This document shows, piece by piece, positions 10,003 to 21,395 of a DNA stretch of 64,000 nucleotides; position 1 is the first letter of the stretch, and the number at the start of each line of letters is the position of its first letter. The stretch is from NCBI GenBank assembly GCA_017744735.1, contig JAGIAR010000007.1, positions 310,001 through 374,000 of the forward strand, given 5' to 3'. A program made the position numbers and the translations under genes. The notes under the pieces are model-generated. The model did no database searches. It saw nothing but the letters and a program-made list of their open reading frames with translations, and was not told the origin of the DNA. The DNA is from Novosphingobium sp. (GTDB taxonomy: Bacteria; Pseudomonadota; Alphaproteobacteria; Sphingomonadales; Sphingomonadaceae).

Positions 10003-12650
10003 CAGGCGAGCGCCGCCTTCACCGCTTCGATCGCATCGGCCGCCTTCGACCCGTCGGGACCGCCGCCCTGCGCCATGTCGGGCCGGCCGCCGCCGCCCTG
10101 CCCGCCGAGCGCCTCGACGCCCGCGCGGACCAGCTTGACCGCGTCGAACTTGCCGGTGAGATCGTCGGTGACCGCAGCGGCGATCGCCGCCCGCCCCTCG
10201 TTGACCGCGACGATCGCGGCGACGCCCGAGCCCATGCGCTTCTTGGCTTCGTCGAGCAGGCCGCGCAGTTCCTTCGCTTCCAGGCCCTCGATCACCTGGC
10301 CGGAGAACTTCACCCCGGCGATATCCTCGTCGGCCGGGCCGGCGGCGGAGGCCCCGCCCCCGCCGAGCGCCAGCGCCTTCTTGGCCTCGGCCAGTTCGCG
10401 CTCGAGCCGCCGGCGCTCGTCCACCAGCGCGGCGACCCGCGCGTCGACCTCCTCGGGCGAGGTCTTGAGCGTCGTGGCGATGGACTTGAGCGCGTCCTCG
10501 CGCGCAACCAGCCACTGGCGTGCCGCCTCGCCGGTCAGCGCCTCGATCCGGCGCACGCCGGAGGAGACCGCGCTTTCCGACACGATCCGGAACAGGCCGA
10601 TATCGCCGGTAGCGCGGACATGGGTGCCGCCGCACAGTTCGACCGAATAGTTGCGGCCCGAGCCGCCGGTGCTGCCCATCGACAGCACGCGGACCTCGTC
10701 GCCGTATTTCTCGCCGAACAGCGCCATCGCACCGGCCTCGATCGCCTCGTCGGGGCTCATCAGGCGGGTGTCGACCGGGTCGTTGTGGCGGATCTCGGCA
10801 TTCACCTCGGCCTCGATCAGCGCGATTTCCTCGGGCGTCAGCGCCTTGGGATGCGAGAAGTCGAACCGCAGCCGGTCCTCGGCGACCAGCGAACCTTTCT
10901 GCGTGACATGCTCGCCGAGATGGTTGCGCAGTGCCGCGTGGAGCAGATGGGTCGCCGAATGGTTGGCGCGAACCGCGTCGCGCCGCGCCACATCCACTTC
11001 GAGGTGGACCGTGTCGCCCAGCTTGATCGTGCCGCTTTCGACCTTGCCCTGCATCGCGTGCAGGCGGCCGAGCGGTTTCGAAGTGTCCGAAACCGCGATC
11101 CGCAGGCCGGACCCGCCGCTGATGACGCCGGCATCGCCGACCTGTCCGCCGCTTTCGCCGTAGAAGGGAGTCTGGTTGGTCAGCACGACCACCTCGCTGC
11201 CGGCTTCGGCCGACTGCGCTTCCTTGCCGCCGACAACCAGCGCGACGACCTGGCCTTCGCCGCCGGTCGAGGCATAGCCGGTAAATTCGCTCGCGCCCTC
11301 GCGCTCGGCAATGTCGAACCACACATCTTCATCCGCCGCGGCGCCCGAGCCCTTCCAGGCCGCGCGCGCGGCCGCCTTCTGCTGGGCCATCGCGGCATCG
11401 AAGCCGGCCTTGTCGACGCCGATCCCCCGGGCGCGCAGCGCATCCTCGGTGAGATCGTAGGGGAAACCATAGGTGTCGTAGAGCTTGAACGCCGTCTCGC
11501 CCGGAAGCTCGGCGCCTTCGGTCATGCCGCCGGTCGCTTCGTCGAGCAGCTTGAGGCCCTTGTCGAGCGTCTGGCGGAACCGGGTTTCCTCGCGCTCCAG
11601 CACGTCCTCGATCAGGGTCTGGGCGCGCACCAGCTCGGGATAATGCTGGCCCATCTCGGTCACCAGCGCGGGCACCAGCCGGTGCATCAGCGGCTCTTTC
11701 GCGCCGAGCAGATGCGCATGGCGCATCGCGCGGCGCATGATCCGGCGCAGCACGTAGCCGCGGCCCTCGTTCGACGGCAGCACCCCGTCGGCCAGCAGGA
11801 AGCTGGTCGAACGCAGGTGATCCGCGATCACCCGGTGGCTCGCGACCATGTCGGGCGCGGCATTCGCGGTCAGGTCTTCCGATGCGGCGATCAGCGCCTT
11901 GAAGGTGTCGGTCTCGAACACCGAATGCACGCCCTGAAGGACGGTCGAAATGCGTTCGAGCCCCATGCCCGTATCGATCGACGGGCGCGGCAGGTCGCCG
12001 ACGATTTCGTCGTTCGCCTGCACGTATTGCATGAACACGAGGTTCCAGATCTCGACGAAGCGGTCGCCGTCCTCGTCGGGCGAGCCCGGGGGGCCGCCGG
12101 CGATGGAAGGCCCGTGGTCCCAGAAGATCTCCGAGCACGGGCCGCACGGACCGTCGGAGCCCATCGCCCAGAAATTGTCCTTGGTCGCGATGCGGATGAT
12201 CCGCTCGTCGGGCAGGCCGGCGATGCGTTTCCACAGATCCCACGCCTCGTCGTCGGTATGATAGACGGTGACCGACAGCCGGTCCTTCGCCAGGCCGTAT
12301 TCTTGCGTGACGAGGTTCCACGCGAGTTCGATCGCGCGTTCCTTGAAATAGTCGCCGAAGGAGAAATTGCCGAGCATCTCGAAGAAGGTCAGGTGCCGGG
12401 CGGTGTAGCCGACATTGTCGAGATCGTTGTGCTTGCCCCCGGCCCGGACGCATTTCTGCGAACTGGCTGCGCGCGGGGCGGGCGCGGCCTCCAGCCCGGT
12501 GAAGATGTTCTTGAACGGGACCATGCCCGCATTGACGAACATCAGCGTCGGATCGTTATAGGGCACCAGCGGCGCCGAGGCCGTCACCTGGTGCCCGTTG
12601 GCCCCGAAATAATCGAGGAATGTGCGGCGGATTTCGTTCGACGAATTCAT
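10002..12650 (-). CDS. alaS: Alanyl-tRNA synthetase
   Basis: This 882-residue class II synthetase charges tRNA-Ala. It has the N-terminal catalytic core (from [16 protein letters not shown]), the editing domain with [11 protein letters not shown], the zinc-site CGGTHV, and a C-terminal oligomerisation region with a predicted coiled coil around [17 protein letters not shown] start at the ATG at 12650 (MNSSNEIRR); the frame is open for 12 more codons upstream, but the conserved family start is here. It lies downstream of recA on the same strand with a methyltransferase gene between. Confidence 0.96.
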   Translation of the reverse strand: MNSSNEIRRTFLDYFGANGHQVTASAPLVPYNDPTLMFVNAGMVPFKNIFTGLEAAPAPRAASSQKCVRAGGKHNDLDNVGYTARHLTFFEMLGNFSFGDYFKERAIELAWNLVTQEYGLAKDRLSVTVYHTDDEAWDLWKRIAGLPDERIIRIATKDNFWAMGSDGPCGPCSEIFWDHGPSIAGGPPGSPDEDGDRFVEIWNLVFMQYVQANDEIVGDLPRPSIDTGMGLERISTVLQGVHSVFETDTFKALIAASEDLTANAAPDMVASHRVIADHLRSTSFLLADGVLPSNEGRGYVLRRIMRRAMRHAHLLGAKEPLMHRLVPALVTEMGQHYPELVRAQTLIEDVLEREETRFRQTLDKGLKLLDEATGGMTEGAELPGETAFKLYDTYGFPYDLTEDALRARGIGVDKAGFDAAMAQQKAAARAAWKGSGAAADEDVWFDIAEREGASEFTGYASTGGEGQVVALVVGGKEAQSAEAGSEVVVLTNQTPFYGESGGQVGDAGVISGGSGLRIAVSDTSKPLGRLHAMQGKVESGTIKLGDTVHLEVDVARRDAVRANHSATHLLHAALRNHLGEHVTQKGSLVAEDRLRFDFSHPKALTPEEIALIEAEVNAEIRHNDPVDTRLMSPDEAIEAGAMALFGEKYGDEVRVLSMGSTGGSGRNYSVELCGGTHVRATGDIGLFRIVSESAVSSGVRRIEALTGEAARQWLVAREDALKSIATTLKTSPEEVDARVAALVDERRRLERELAEAKKALALGGGGASAAGPADEDIAGVKFSGQVIEGLEAKELRGLLDEAKKRMGSGVAAIVAVNEGRAAIAAAVTDDLTGKFDAVKLVRAGVEALGGQGGGGRPDMAQGGGPDGSKAADAIEAVKAALA

Positions 12651-12722
12651 GAGCGGGGAACTAGGGAATGCGGGCGACGGCGACAAGTGCCTTAACCGCG
12701 CCGGACGGTGCCATTGCGGCGA

Positions 12723-13547
12723 TCAGCCGCGCCTGGCGGTGACGATCCAGGCCGCAGCGCTCATCGCGATCAGTCCGTCGATCACGCGGGGAGCAAGCCA
12801 GACGCGCAGGCGCGCGAACAGCATGTCGCGCTCGGCGGGCGTCATCGCGGCCGCGGCGGCGGCGAACGGGCCGATGGTGGAGAAATAGCCCATCGCGTCC
12901 TCGAGCGGATCGTCGCCGCTTCCGACCACCATCGCAAACTCGAACGGCGCGAAATTCACCGCACCCCAGCCGCCCGCGGTGAGGATCGCGCGGACATGCT
13001 CGGGATCGGCGAAAGCCATCGGCCCCGGCGCATGCGGATCGCGCGGCGCGGACGGCGGCGGCAGCAGGCTCTCCGGACCCGAGAAGAGCTCGTTCTCGGC
13101 CGGGCTGCGAAAGCACGAGAACAGCAGCCCGGCGCCGGGCGCGGAAATGCGGGCCAGATGGGCGAAGGCGCCGACCGGGTCGTCGAAGAACATCACCCCG
13201 TGGCGCGAGACCAGCAGTTCGGGTGCGAAGCCGGACGGCGGCGCGAAGGTGGAGGCGTCGGCGGTTTCGAAAGCGGCGTTGACGAGATTCTGGCCGCGTT
13301 CGCGCGCGACCTCGATCAGTTCGGGGGAAATATCGACCCCGAGCACCGGCACTCCCGGGCGTCCGCGCGCGATCGCCAGCGACAGTTCGCCCGCCCCGCA
13401 ACCGACGTCGAGCACGCTGCCGAAAGCGAATTCGCGGGTGCGGGCCAGCAGCGCCTCGGTCAGCCCGCCCCAGCTCCGGTCGGTGCGCCGCCACTCGGAG
13501 GCCCAACCGCGGCCGGTGCGGCCCTGCCAGTCGTGTGCGGACGTCAT
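12723..13547 (-). CDS. Class I SAM-dependent methyltransferase
   Basis: A 274-residue protein with the Rossmann SAM-binding motif I VLDVGCGAGELSLAIA, an acidic post-I loop LGVDISPELIEVAR, and the motif IV region LLVSRHGVMFFDDP. The C-terminal half contains an alanine-rich helix (PFAAAAAAMTPAER). The substrate is unknown: the fold serves small molecules as well as macromolecules, and the neighbours do not help. The start is ATG 13547, preceded by an AGGGAGG ribosome-binding site. Confidence 0.85.
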   Translation of the reverse strand: MTSAHDWQGRTGRGWASEWRRTDRSWGGLTEALLARTREFAFGSVLDVGCGAGELSLAIARGRPGVPVLGVDISPELIEVARERGQNLVNAAFETADASTFAPPSGFAPELLVSRHGVMFFDDPVGAFAHLARISAPGAGLLFSCFRSPAENELFSGPESLLPPPSAPRDPHAPGPMAFADPEHVRAILTAGGWGAVNFAPFEFAMVVGSGDDPLEDAMGYFSTIGPFAAAAAAMTPAERDMLFARLRVWLAPRVIDGLIAMSAAAWIVTARRG

Positions 13548-13629
13548 TGCCGGCCTCCCTCGATATACCAGGCGACACACCTAACCGCGGCCGGCTGCGG
13601 GCACCAGAGCACCCGCGCCGCAAATGCGG

Positions 13630-13673
13630 AAAAGCCGGCCCGGGCTCCCCGCAGGGGGTCCCGGCACCGGCTT
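13630..13673 (-). terminator. Putative recA terminator hairpin
   Basis: Read on the minus strand, about 45 bp after the recA stop, AAGCCGG...CCGGCTTTTCC forms a long GC-rich stem with nested GGGACCCCC/GGGGAGCCC pairing and a short T-run. Confidence 0.7.
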
Positions 13674-13718
13674 CGTTCCACAAGCCCCGCGCCCGAAGAG
13701 CGCAGCGCTTCTTGAGGA

Positions 13719-14783
<1,065 letters not shown>

Positions 14784-14859
14784 GTATGGCCTCCATCTGC
14801 CTAGAGAAGGCTGACCGGGAAGGTCAACTGGAAGCCCATGTATCCGATTTGTTCCATGA

Positions 14860-14874
14860 GAACAAGAGTGGAAC
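14860..14874 (-). promoter_or_regulatory. LexA (SOS) box of recA
   Basis: On the recA coding strand the sequence is GTTC, seven bases, GTTC: an exact match to the direct-repeat LexA operator of Alphaproteobacteria. It lies about 77 bp upstream of the recA start codon. Confidence 0.88.
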
Positions 14875-14917
14875 GAAAATTTTTGCGACCCGGATAAGGC
14901 ACGCGGTTCCGCGGGTT

Positions 14918-16516
14918 TCATTCGCTCCCTTCGGCGGAGCGTTGTTCCCAAGCAATTTTTGCGGAGGTGTTCGCCTTCACGGTCTGCTGGATCGACCATT
15001 GCCCGTCGCGCACGGCCAGGCCCTTGCCTTTGACCCGCGCGTTCCAGTCGGCCGGACTGCCAAGGTCGATCCGCACCTCGACCGGGAAGGGATTGGCATT
15101 GGTCAGCGTGGCGTACATCGGAATCCACGGATTACCCTTCTGCCTCGGATTCTTCGTGCACAGGCCGAAAAGATTCGGACTCTGCCCCAGCTGAAGTTCG
15201 ACGTCCCGCCCTTCGGCATATTCCTGCATTGTGGGCTCCGCGATCAATTCGTCGCCGTGGGACGACGGTTCGAACAGCGTCACGCCCCCCATCGGCAGCG
15301 CCATGCCGAGCCCGTTTGCCTTGTCGTTTTTGGTCCGCAGCCAGATCGTCAGGGGCGAGGCCGTATCGTCCCCGCCTTCCCAGGGCGAACAAGCGAAGCG
15401 GTATTGGAATGCCGCCTTCACATTGTCGCGGTCGAGGAAGGCAATTTGCTTCATCGACTTGGCCGCGACATCGACCGTGCCGGGCACACGGTAAAGCTTG
15501 AGATCGCCCAGGTTTTCCTCGCCCGCAAGCACCGGCCTCCCGTCCTCCCCCACGCCGCGGCGAGAGATTCTCGAGCCGGTGACGACAATCCCATCCGTCT
15601 CGGCGAGATATGCCATCGGAGCCGGAGGCGGCGCGGGCGGCGGAGGCCTAGCGGGCGAAAGGGGCGAACCCTTGGCAGTGCTGCCGATCGGATAGCACTG
15701 CAGGTAAAGCCCGCGAGCGCGCGGGGGGCTGGCAAGCTGGTCGAACCTGCTGGCAATGTTCAGCGCGCCCGCCACCACCAGCAATTGCGCGTCGGGAAAG
15801 GTCTGTGCGTTGTCGTTGACCAGGGTCAGCCACGACCGCATCGCCAGCCGCTCCTTCCCGTCCGCTGCCTTCCCGGTGTGGCTGGCGACGTAATGCGCCT
15901 CCCAGTCGAAGCCCCAGGAGATGTAGGTCAACTGTATCTCATAGGTGCCGCCCGCAGCGTCACGGGTGTCCACGCTGAACACCGGCTTGGCGGAAAGTCC
16001 GTCCGGTATGCGGTCGAAGGTGAGCTTTTCAGGCAGGCCCGAGCAGCGCACCGCTTCGAAACCATCCTCGGTTTGCAGCACCAGCCCGCCATCGGCCCGC
16101 GTGCGCACGATCGCATCCTGGGAGACCTGCGCCCCGGTCACGCGGCTGGTGCGCGTGATGGTTACGCGGTTGCCCAGCGTGCCATCGACCAGCGAGGCCG
16201 GCGAAAGCAGGTCGGCGTTGCGGTTCTTCTCGATCGTGCCACCGGGCAGCCCGGTCACGATCGCACTGACGGCGACCATCCCCTCCGAAACATCCTCGAA
16301 GCGAATTGTCGATTCCCCGGGCGGCAAGGTCACCTTGCGGGTTTCGCTGATCACCGCGAAGCCCCGGGGCCGGGTCCGGTCTATCCGCCGATCCGGCCCG
16401 CGATCGGGGTCGCGATAGACGGTGACCGAAATCTTCGCGGGCGCCGAGGCATAGACCGCCTCGCGCGCGGCGGCGGGGGCGGAGACGAGCGAGACTGCAA
16501 GCATGGCGACCAGCAT
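14918..16516 (-). CDS. DUF4139-type exported protein with a Pro-rich, TonB-box-like insert
   Basis: A 532-residue protein of the DUF4140/DUF4139 (MuiA-like) group: an N-terminal beta domain ([24 protein letters not shown]), [14 protein letters not shown] in the middle, and a C-terminal beta domain ([11 protein letters not shown]). The start at 16516 gives a compact signal peptide ending APAAA. An alternative ATG at 16633 would add 39 residues, but these are translated from a hairpin repeat. Unusual features are a run [10 protein letters not shown] near residues 290-300 followed by [13 protein letters not shown] (IVVTGSRI at 310-317), the N-terminal signature of sphingomonad TonB-dependent receptors. 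It lies downstream of a second DUF4139 gene. The function is unknown. Confidence 0.8.
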   Translation of the reverse strand: MLVAMLAVSLVSAPAAAREAVYASAPAKISVTVYRDPDRGPDRRIDRTRPRGFAVISETRKVTLPPGESTIRFEDVSEGMVAVSAIVTGLPGGTIEKNRNADLLSPASLVDGTLGNRVTITRTSRVTGAQVSQDAIVRTRADGGLVLQTEDGFEAVRCSGLPEKLTFDRIPDGLSAKPVFSVDTRDAAGGTYEIQLTYISWGFDWEAHYVASHTGKAADGKERLAMRSWLTLVNDNAQTFPDAQLLVVAGALNIASRFDQLASPPRARGLYLQCYPIGSTAKGSPLSPARPPPPAPPPAPMAYLAETDGIVVTGSRISRRGVGEDGRPVLAGEENLGDLKLYRVPGTVDVAAKSMKQIAFLDRDNVKAAFQYRFACSPWEGGDDTASPLTIWLRTKNDKANGLGMALPMGGVTLFEPSSHGDELIAEPTMQEYAEGRDVELQLGQSPNLFGLCTKNPRQKGNPWIPMYATLTNANPFPVEVRIDLGSPADWNARVKGKGLAVRDGQWSIQQTVKANTSAKIAWEQRSAEGSE

Positions 16517-16551
16517 GCGCTTCTGCGACCCGAAGGGCAGCGCAAGCCCAT

Positions 16552-16612
16552 GCAGGAGCCTTGGGCGGCCTCGTGCCGCGATTGCCCTGGGCTCTTGCTT
16601 GCGCAGGAGCGC
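16552..16612. repeat. Intergenic hairpin repeat (TGCAGGAG / CTCTTGCTTGCGCAGGAG type)
   Basis: The segment contains GGGCTCTTGCTTGCGCAGGAG, related to TTCCTGCTTGCGCAGG at 23161 and TTCCTGCGAAAGCGGGAA at 34903. Read as protein it gives LLRKQEPRA, a recurring artefact of this repeat in sphingomonad genomes. Confidence 0.6.
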
Positions 16613-16644
16613 GGCTGAGAGGGCGCGCCTCATCGCCCCGCGCC

Positions 16645-18156
16645 TCAGTAACGCGTCTCGTAAATCACCCGCACCACCCGCTCGCCATTGGCGGGTACTG
16701 GAACCGTCCATTTGCGCGTACCGGAATTGACCTGCGTGCCGCCCACGTCCTCGCTGACGATGCGGTAATCGTCCGCCCACCAGCCCCAGTAGAGGCCGCT
16801 CTGGGTCAGTTCGACATCGACCGGCGCAGGCTTGGCGTTGGTGAAGGTATAGCGCATCGTTGTGCGGTAGAAGGTCAGCGGCCGTTCGCCTTCATAGGTC
16901 GTCGTGCTGCCGTCATCCTTGATCACGCGGAAACGCTCGGTCTTCACCCACTCGTCGCTGGTGATCTTCTCGCGCTTCTCGACCTCGGACTTCACCGTCA
17001 CGTCGAAGGCATCGCCGGTCTTCAGCGCCAGTTCGCTGCCCATGGGCGTGTGCGGGATCGCATTCTCGCCGATGAACTGCGGGGCGCCACGCGCATCGCG
17101 CTGGTAGAAGCGCACCGTCCCTGCGGGCAGCGCATCGCCCAAACCGCCGTTCTTAGACGACGAAAATGAGATCTGGCTGTCGACGTTCACCGCGTCGGTC
17201 TCATTCTGCATCCAGGATAACGTCCGGCCATAGATCTTGCGCGCCGGAACCCCCTGCACGTCGAGAAAGCTGACCTGCTTGGTCTGAGCGTTGGCGATGG
17301 TGGTGTGTCCGGCGATCGGATAGAGATAGTAATCGCCCAGCCGCTCGCGGTTTGCCGTTTCGGTGCCCGGAGTCATCTTCACACCCGACGGGCCGCCGCC
17401 GCGGCGTGGATAGCCCGGCGGATTGGCATTGCCATTGACGCGCCCGGCGACGAGCAGCGTGCTGGCGTCGGTGAAAGTCGTACCGGTGCCGTTGGTAAGC
17501 GTCACCCAGCCCTGCACATCGACCGTGCCCTTGCGCTCGTCGTACAGAGCAACGTAGTCGGCCGACCAGCCGAGGCCGGGCGTGAGATAGCGGATCTGCG
17601 CCGGCCGCGTCCCCGCCCGGGTGCTGTCGACGGTAACCGACAGGGTCGGGCGGGCCCGCAAATTCGGGGGAACGCGGTCGAACACCGCACGCACCGGCAA
17701 GCCGTCGTCGCGCAGCACCTCGATCCGGTCGCCGATCTTCACCACCACCCCCCCGGAGGTCGACAGCACGGTCGCGCGCTCGCTGGTTTCGGCGCCGGTC
17801 GCGGGATTGGTGCGGATCAGCGTGATCGTCTGGCCGATCGCCTTCTCCATCAGCTTGGCCGGCGTGAGCAGATCGAAATCGAAGTTCTGCTCGACGATCC
17901 CGGTATCCGCGGCGGAGAAGCTCAGCGTCTCGGGCCGGATCATCGCCGACACGTCGGGAAATTCGATCCGGCTGCGCCCGTTGGCGATCGGCAGCTGGCG
18001 CACGTCCTGCACCAGCGCCTGGCCGTTGTTGTAGATCGTGACCGAGACCTCGCCCTGGGCACTCGGCGCAACCGGGTTCGAGCTTTGCGCCAGTAAGGCG
18101 CTTCCGAGCAACGCGGTGGCGGAAACGGCGACCACGCCAATAGCGCGAAAACCCAT
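16645..18156 (-). CDS. DUF4139 domain-containing exported protein
   Basis: A 503-residue paralogue of the product at 14918-16516. It has a signal peptide (GVVAVSATALLGSALLAQ), the N-terminal VSVTIYNNGQALVQDVRQL strand pair, PGLGWSADYVALYD, and the C-terminal ELTQSGLYWGWWADDYRIV block typical of DUF4139. It lacks the proline-rich and TonB-box-like insert of its neighbour. ATG 18156 follows a strong AGGAGGGA ribosome-binding site. The two genes are about 130 bp apart on the same strand and probably form one unit. The family has no established biochemical function. Confidence 0.87.
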   Translation of the reverse strand: MGFRAIGVVAVSATALLGSALLAQSSNPVAPSAQGEVSVTIYNNGQALVQDVRQLPIANGRSRIEFPDVSAMIRPETLSFSAADTGIVEQNFDFDLLTPAKLMEKAIGQTITLIRTNPATGAETSERATVLSTSGGVVVKIGDRIEVLRDDGLPVRAVFDRVPPNLRARPTLSVTVDSTRAGTRPAQIRYLTPGLGWSADYVALYDERKGTVDVQGWVTLTNGTGTTFTDASTLLVAGRVNGNANPPGYPRRGGGPSGVKMTPGTETANRERLGDYYLYPIAGHTTIANAQTKQVSFLDVQGVPARKIYGRTLSWMQNETDAVNVDSQISFSSSKNGGLGDALPAGTVRFYQRDARGAPQFIGENAIPHTPMGSELALKTGDAFDVTVKSEVEKREKITSDEWVKTERFRVIKDDGSTTTYEGERPLTFYRTTMRYTFTNAKPAPVDVELTQSGLYWGWWADDYRIVSEDVGGTQVNSGTRKWTVPVPANGERVVRVIYETRY

Positions 18157-18276
18157 CAGTCCCTCCTGCAGCAGCCGCACGCCAAGAGGCGTTCGCGGTA
18201 TCAGTCCCGGTATGAGATATTGTATCGTAAAACTTTATGACGGGTGAATGGATAATTTCGCCTGTCCACCGTCGAG

Positions 18277-18306
18277 AGGGGCAAACACGCTGGTGTGCAG
18301 GCCCCT
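18277..18306 (-). terminator. Possible hairpin after cckA
   Basis: On the minus strand AGGGGC...CACAC...GTGT...GCCCCT can fold directly after the cckA stop. There is no T-run, so it may only be a 3'-end stabiliser. Confidence 0.3.
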
Positions 18307-20752
18307 ACCCCTTCGACGCCCCCAGAACCTCGGCGACCTTGTTGGCGATCTGCTGGACCGAGAACGGCTTGGGAATGAAATGCATGTTCTCGATGTCGAT
18401 CTCGTTGCGCAGCTGCTCTTCGGCGTAGCCCGACATGAACAGCACCGGCAGGCCCGGCGCGATCTTGCGCAATTCGCGGGCCATTGCCGGTCCGTCCATG
18501 CTCGGCATCACCACGTCGCTCACCACCAGGTCGAACTGCCCGCCCTGCGCGACCTTCTCGTAGCCTTCCTCGCCGTCCGCAGCGGTGGTGACCTCGTAGC
18601 CCTGGCGGGTCAGCGCGCGTTCGGCGACCGCGCGGACCATGTCCTCGTCCTCGACCAGCAGGATGCGCCCGCCGCCCGACCAGTTCGAGGCCTCCTCCCG
18701 CTCCGCCCGCGCCGCGGGCTCGGAGGCGGAATGGACCGGGAGGTAGATCGTGAAGCGCGCGCCCTTCACCACCCCGTTCTCGCCCACATTGTCGGCGAAG
18801 ATGAACCCGCCCGACTGCTTGATGATGCCGTAGACGGTCGAAAGCCCCAGGCCGGTGCCCTTGCCGATCTCCTTGGTGGTGAAGAAGGGATCGAAGATCT
18901 TGGGCAGCACTTCGGGCGGAATCCCGCCGCCGGTGTCTTCCACGATCAGCGCGGTATAGTCGCCCACCGGCAACACCTCGCTGTCCATCCGGCGAATGTC
19001 GGCCGCGGCGACCCGCCGGGTGGCGATCGTGAGCCGGCCGGGGGTCGCCTCGCCGCGGCGCTGGATCGCGTCGCGCGCGTTGACCGCGAGGTTCATCATC
19101 ACCTGCTCGAGCTGCTGCGGGTCGGCGCGCACCGGGCCCAGATTGCGGTCGTGGTGCAACTTGAGCTGGATCCGCTCGCCCATCAGCCGCTTGAGCAGCT
19201 GGCTGACCTCGGCGATCACGTCGGGCAGCTGCAGCACCTCGGGCCGCAGCGTCTGCTGGCGCGAGAAGGCCAGCAACTGGCGGGTGAGCGAGGCCGCGCG
19301 GTTGGAATTCGCCTTGATCTGCTGGATGTCGTCGTAATCGCTGTCGCCCGGCGTGTGCCGCAGCAGCATCAGGTCGCAATAGCCGATGATCGCGGTCAGC
19401 ACGTTGTTGAAATCGTGCGCGACGCCGCCGGCGAGCTGGCCGACCGCCTGCATCTTGGTCGCCTGCGCGACCTGGCGCTTGAGCTTGGTCTCTTCGGTCG
19501 AATCCGCGAGGCTCAGCAACACCGCCGGTTCGCCCAGCCCGCGCACGCCGGCAATGCCGAGCGAGACCGGTTCCTCGGGGCTGCTGCGCAGGCGAATCGC
19601 CATGTCGGCGCTGAGCGGCGCGCCCTGTCCGAAGCGGCGCACCGCATCGGACATCGCCGCCTTGTCTTCCTTCACCACCAGATCGAGCGGATAGGGCGGC
19701 AGCGGCTTGCCCTCGAGCCCGGCGGCGCGGAGGAAGGCGGGGTTCGCGAACAGGAAATGCCCGTCGCGGTCGGTCATCGCGAGCCCGAGCGGGAGCTGCT
19801 CCAGCAGCGCCTGCACCTGGGGCGCGCCGGCCTGGCTCTCGGCGCCGCCCCAGCTCCCCCCGATCCCGACTCCGGCATCGAGCAGGAACATCAGCGAAGG
19901 CGCGTGATCGGGCGCGGCATCCGCCCCGTCGCCTTCGGCCAACGGCACATTGACCAGGGTTTGCGGCGAGCCCTTGCGGCCTTCGCGCGCGAAATAGATC
20001 CGGTCGCGCTCGTCGCTGCGCAACAGGGCAGCGAAATCCTGCCCGGCAAGGGTCGCCCGCGCGTCACCGGCCGCCCGCAGCGCAAAGCCTTCGCTGACCG
20101 TGCGAACGATACCGTCGGGTCCGACCACCGCCGCCTCGATCCCCGCCTGCGACAGCACGCGGCCGAAGGCGCCGCCGATCCGCGCCGCGATCTCCCCGAT
20201 CTGGTCGCTTTCGACGATCGGCTCGAAGCGCCACACCAGATAGTCGTCCGCCCGGCCGGCGCGGGTCGCGGTGACCGTCCAGCGCGCGGATTCGCGTTCG
20301 AGCAGCTCGAGCGTGGCCGATCCGTCGCGCCAGGCGGCGCGCGCGGTGCGGGTCATGTCCTCGGCCGCCTCGCGCTCGAGCGGAAGGCCAGGCGGCGCAT
20401 GACCGGTTCCGAAGGCGGCGACGAAACCGGCATTGGCACAGGTCAGCCGGCTGGCGCGGTCGGTCACCGCGATCGCGACGCCCGAGTTGGCCGAGGTCTG
20501 CTCGATCGCCGCGGCGGTGATCGTCCAGTCGGGCAGCGTGCCCTCCGCCTCGACCCGGCGCACGGGCATGCGCGACAGGCTCCAGGCCAGTCCCCCGAGC
20601 ACCGCAACCCCGCCGGCATATGCGAGCGCGACCGTCTTTTCGCGGGTGACGAGCCAGATCAGCGCCACGCTGGCGACGAAGGCGAGCGCGATCAGCAGCA
20701 CCTCGCCCGACGTCTTGCCCCCCTTCGGCGCGAGACCGGCGAACCCGTTCAT
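18305..20752 (-). CDS. cckA: Cell-cycle hybrid histidine kinase CckA
   Basis: This 815-residue membrane kinase/phosphatase heads the CckA-ChpT-CtrA/CpdR relay. There are two membrane helices within residues 15-62 and PAS-type regions to about residue 420. The dimerisation/phospho-acceptor helix has His446 in GGVAHDFNNVLTAIIGYCD. The ATPase domain carries NLAVNARDAI, VEDTGGGIP and GKGTGLGLSTVYGI, and a C-terminal receiver has Asp746 in VSDVVMPSMDG. All catalytic residues are present. The start is ATG 20752; it overlaps the stop of the upstream DUF2062 gene by four bases (ATGA), so the two are translationally coupled. CpdR, one of its outputs, is encoded at 5528-5902. Confidence 0.94.
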   Translation of the reverse strand: MNGFAGLAPKGGKTSGEVLLIALAFVASVALIWLVTREKTVALAYAGGVAVLGGLAWSLSRMPVRRVEAEGTLPDWTITAAAIEQTSANSGVAIAVTDRASRLTCANAGFVAAFGTGHAPPGLPLEREAAEDMTRTARAAWRDGSATLELLERESARWTVTATRAGRADDYLVWRFEPIVESDQIGEIAARIGGAFGRVLSQAGIEAAVVGPDGIVRTVSEGFALRAAGDARATLAGQDFAALLRSDERDRIYFAREGRKGSPQTLVNVPLAEGDGADAAPDHAPSLMFLLDAGVGIGGSWGGAESQAGAPQVQALLEQLPLGLAMTDRDGHFLFANPAFLRAAGLEGKPLPPYPLDLVVKEDKAAMSDAVRRFGQGAPLSADMAIRLRSSPEEPVSLGIAGVRGLGEPAVLLSLADSTEETKLKRQVAQATKMQAVGQLAGGVAHDFNNVLTAIIGYCDLMLLRHTPGDSDYDDIQQIKANSNRAASLTRQLLAFSRQQTLRPEVLQLPDVIAEVSQLLKRLMGERIQLKLHHDRNLGPVRADPQQLEQVMMNLAVNARDAIQRRGEATPGRLTIATRRVAAADIRRMDSEVLPVGDYTALIVEDTGGGIPPEVLPKIFDPFFTTKEIGKGTGLGLSTVYGIIKQSGGFIFADNVGENGVVKGARFTIYLPVHSASEPAARAEREEASNWSGGGRILLVEDEDMVRAVAERALTRQGYEVTTAADGEEGYEKVAQGGQFDLVVSDVVMPSMDGPAMARELRKIAPGLPVLFMSGYAEEQLRNEIDIENMHFIPKPFSVQQIANKVAEVLGASKG

Positions 20753-21315
20753 CCGGCGGGGCCGGCGCGGCTGGCGCGATGGGCAAGGTGGCGGCTGCGC
20801 TTGCGCGCCACCCGGACCCGCCAGACCCAGCCGGTCACCAGATAGCTGACCGACGCCGCGACGATCGCCACCACCACCAGCCCGAAGGCCGTCACCAGCG
20901 TCGCCCCGGTAAGCCATTGCAACGCCTGGTCGAACTGCGTTTCCGCCAGCGTGGTGTTGACCGGCGCCACCACGGTGGCCGCATCGACCCGCAGGATTAC
21001 GGCGCCCACTTCATAGGACACGAACCAGATCAGCGGAGTGGTGAAGGGATTGGTCACGAAGGTCGTCGCCGCGGCCACCGGCACGTTCGCGCGCACGCTG
21101 AAGCTGAGCAGCGCGGCGAAGAAGATCTGCGCGAAGGGGATGATGATCCCCACCAGCATCCCCAGCGCGACCCCGCGCGGCACCGAACGGCGGGTGAAGC
21201 GCCACAATTCGCTGCGCAGGACGCGATGCGCGAAGGGCCGCATGAAGCGGTTGCCTTCGAGGCTCTCGCGCGTCGGCATGTTGCGCGAAACCCAAGCGGT
21301 GAATTTGTTGCTCAT
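20749..21315 (-). CDS. DUF2062 domain-containing membrane protein
   Basis: A 188-residue inner-membrane protein with a DUF2062 core: RRSVPRGVALGMLVGIIIPF, then TTFVTNPFTTPLIWFVSYEVG, then a third hydrophobic segment near LVTAFGLVVVAIVAASVSYL. The tail is strongly basic. Its stop overlaps the cckA start (ATGA). The biochemical role is unknown; coupling to cckA suggests shared expression rather than a proven functional link. Confidence 0.88.
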   Translation of the reverse strand: MSNKFTAWVSRNMPTRESLEGNRFMRPFAHRVLRSELWRFTRRSVPRGVALGMLVGIIIPFAQIFFAALLSFSVRANVPVAAATTFVTNPFTTPLIWFVSYEVGAVILRVDAATVVAPVNTTLAETQFDQALQWLTGATLVTAFGLVVVAIVAASVSYLVTGWVWRVRVARKRSRHLAHRASRAGPAG

Positions 21316-21395
21316 GATCGCAGGATCACTTGGACCCGCACCGGCACTGCTTCAAGCCTTGCGCGGCAATTATGCCCGCCCGGTCTTTCCGCGCA

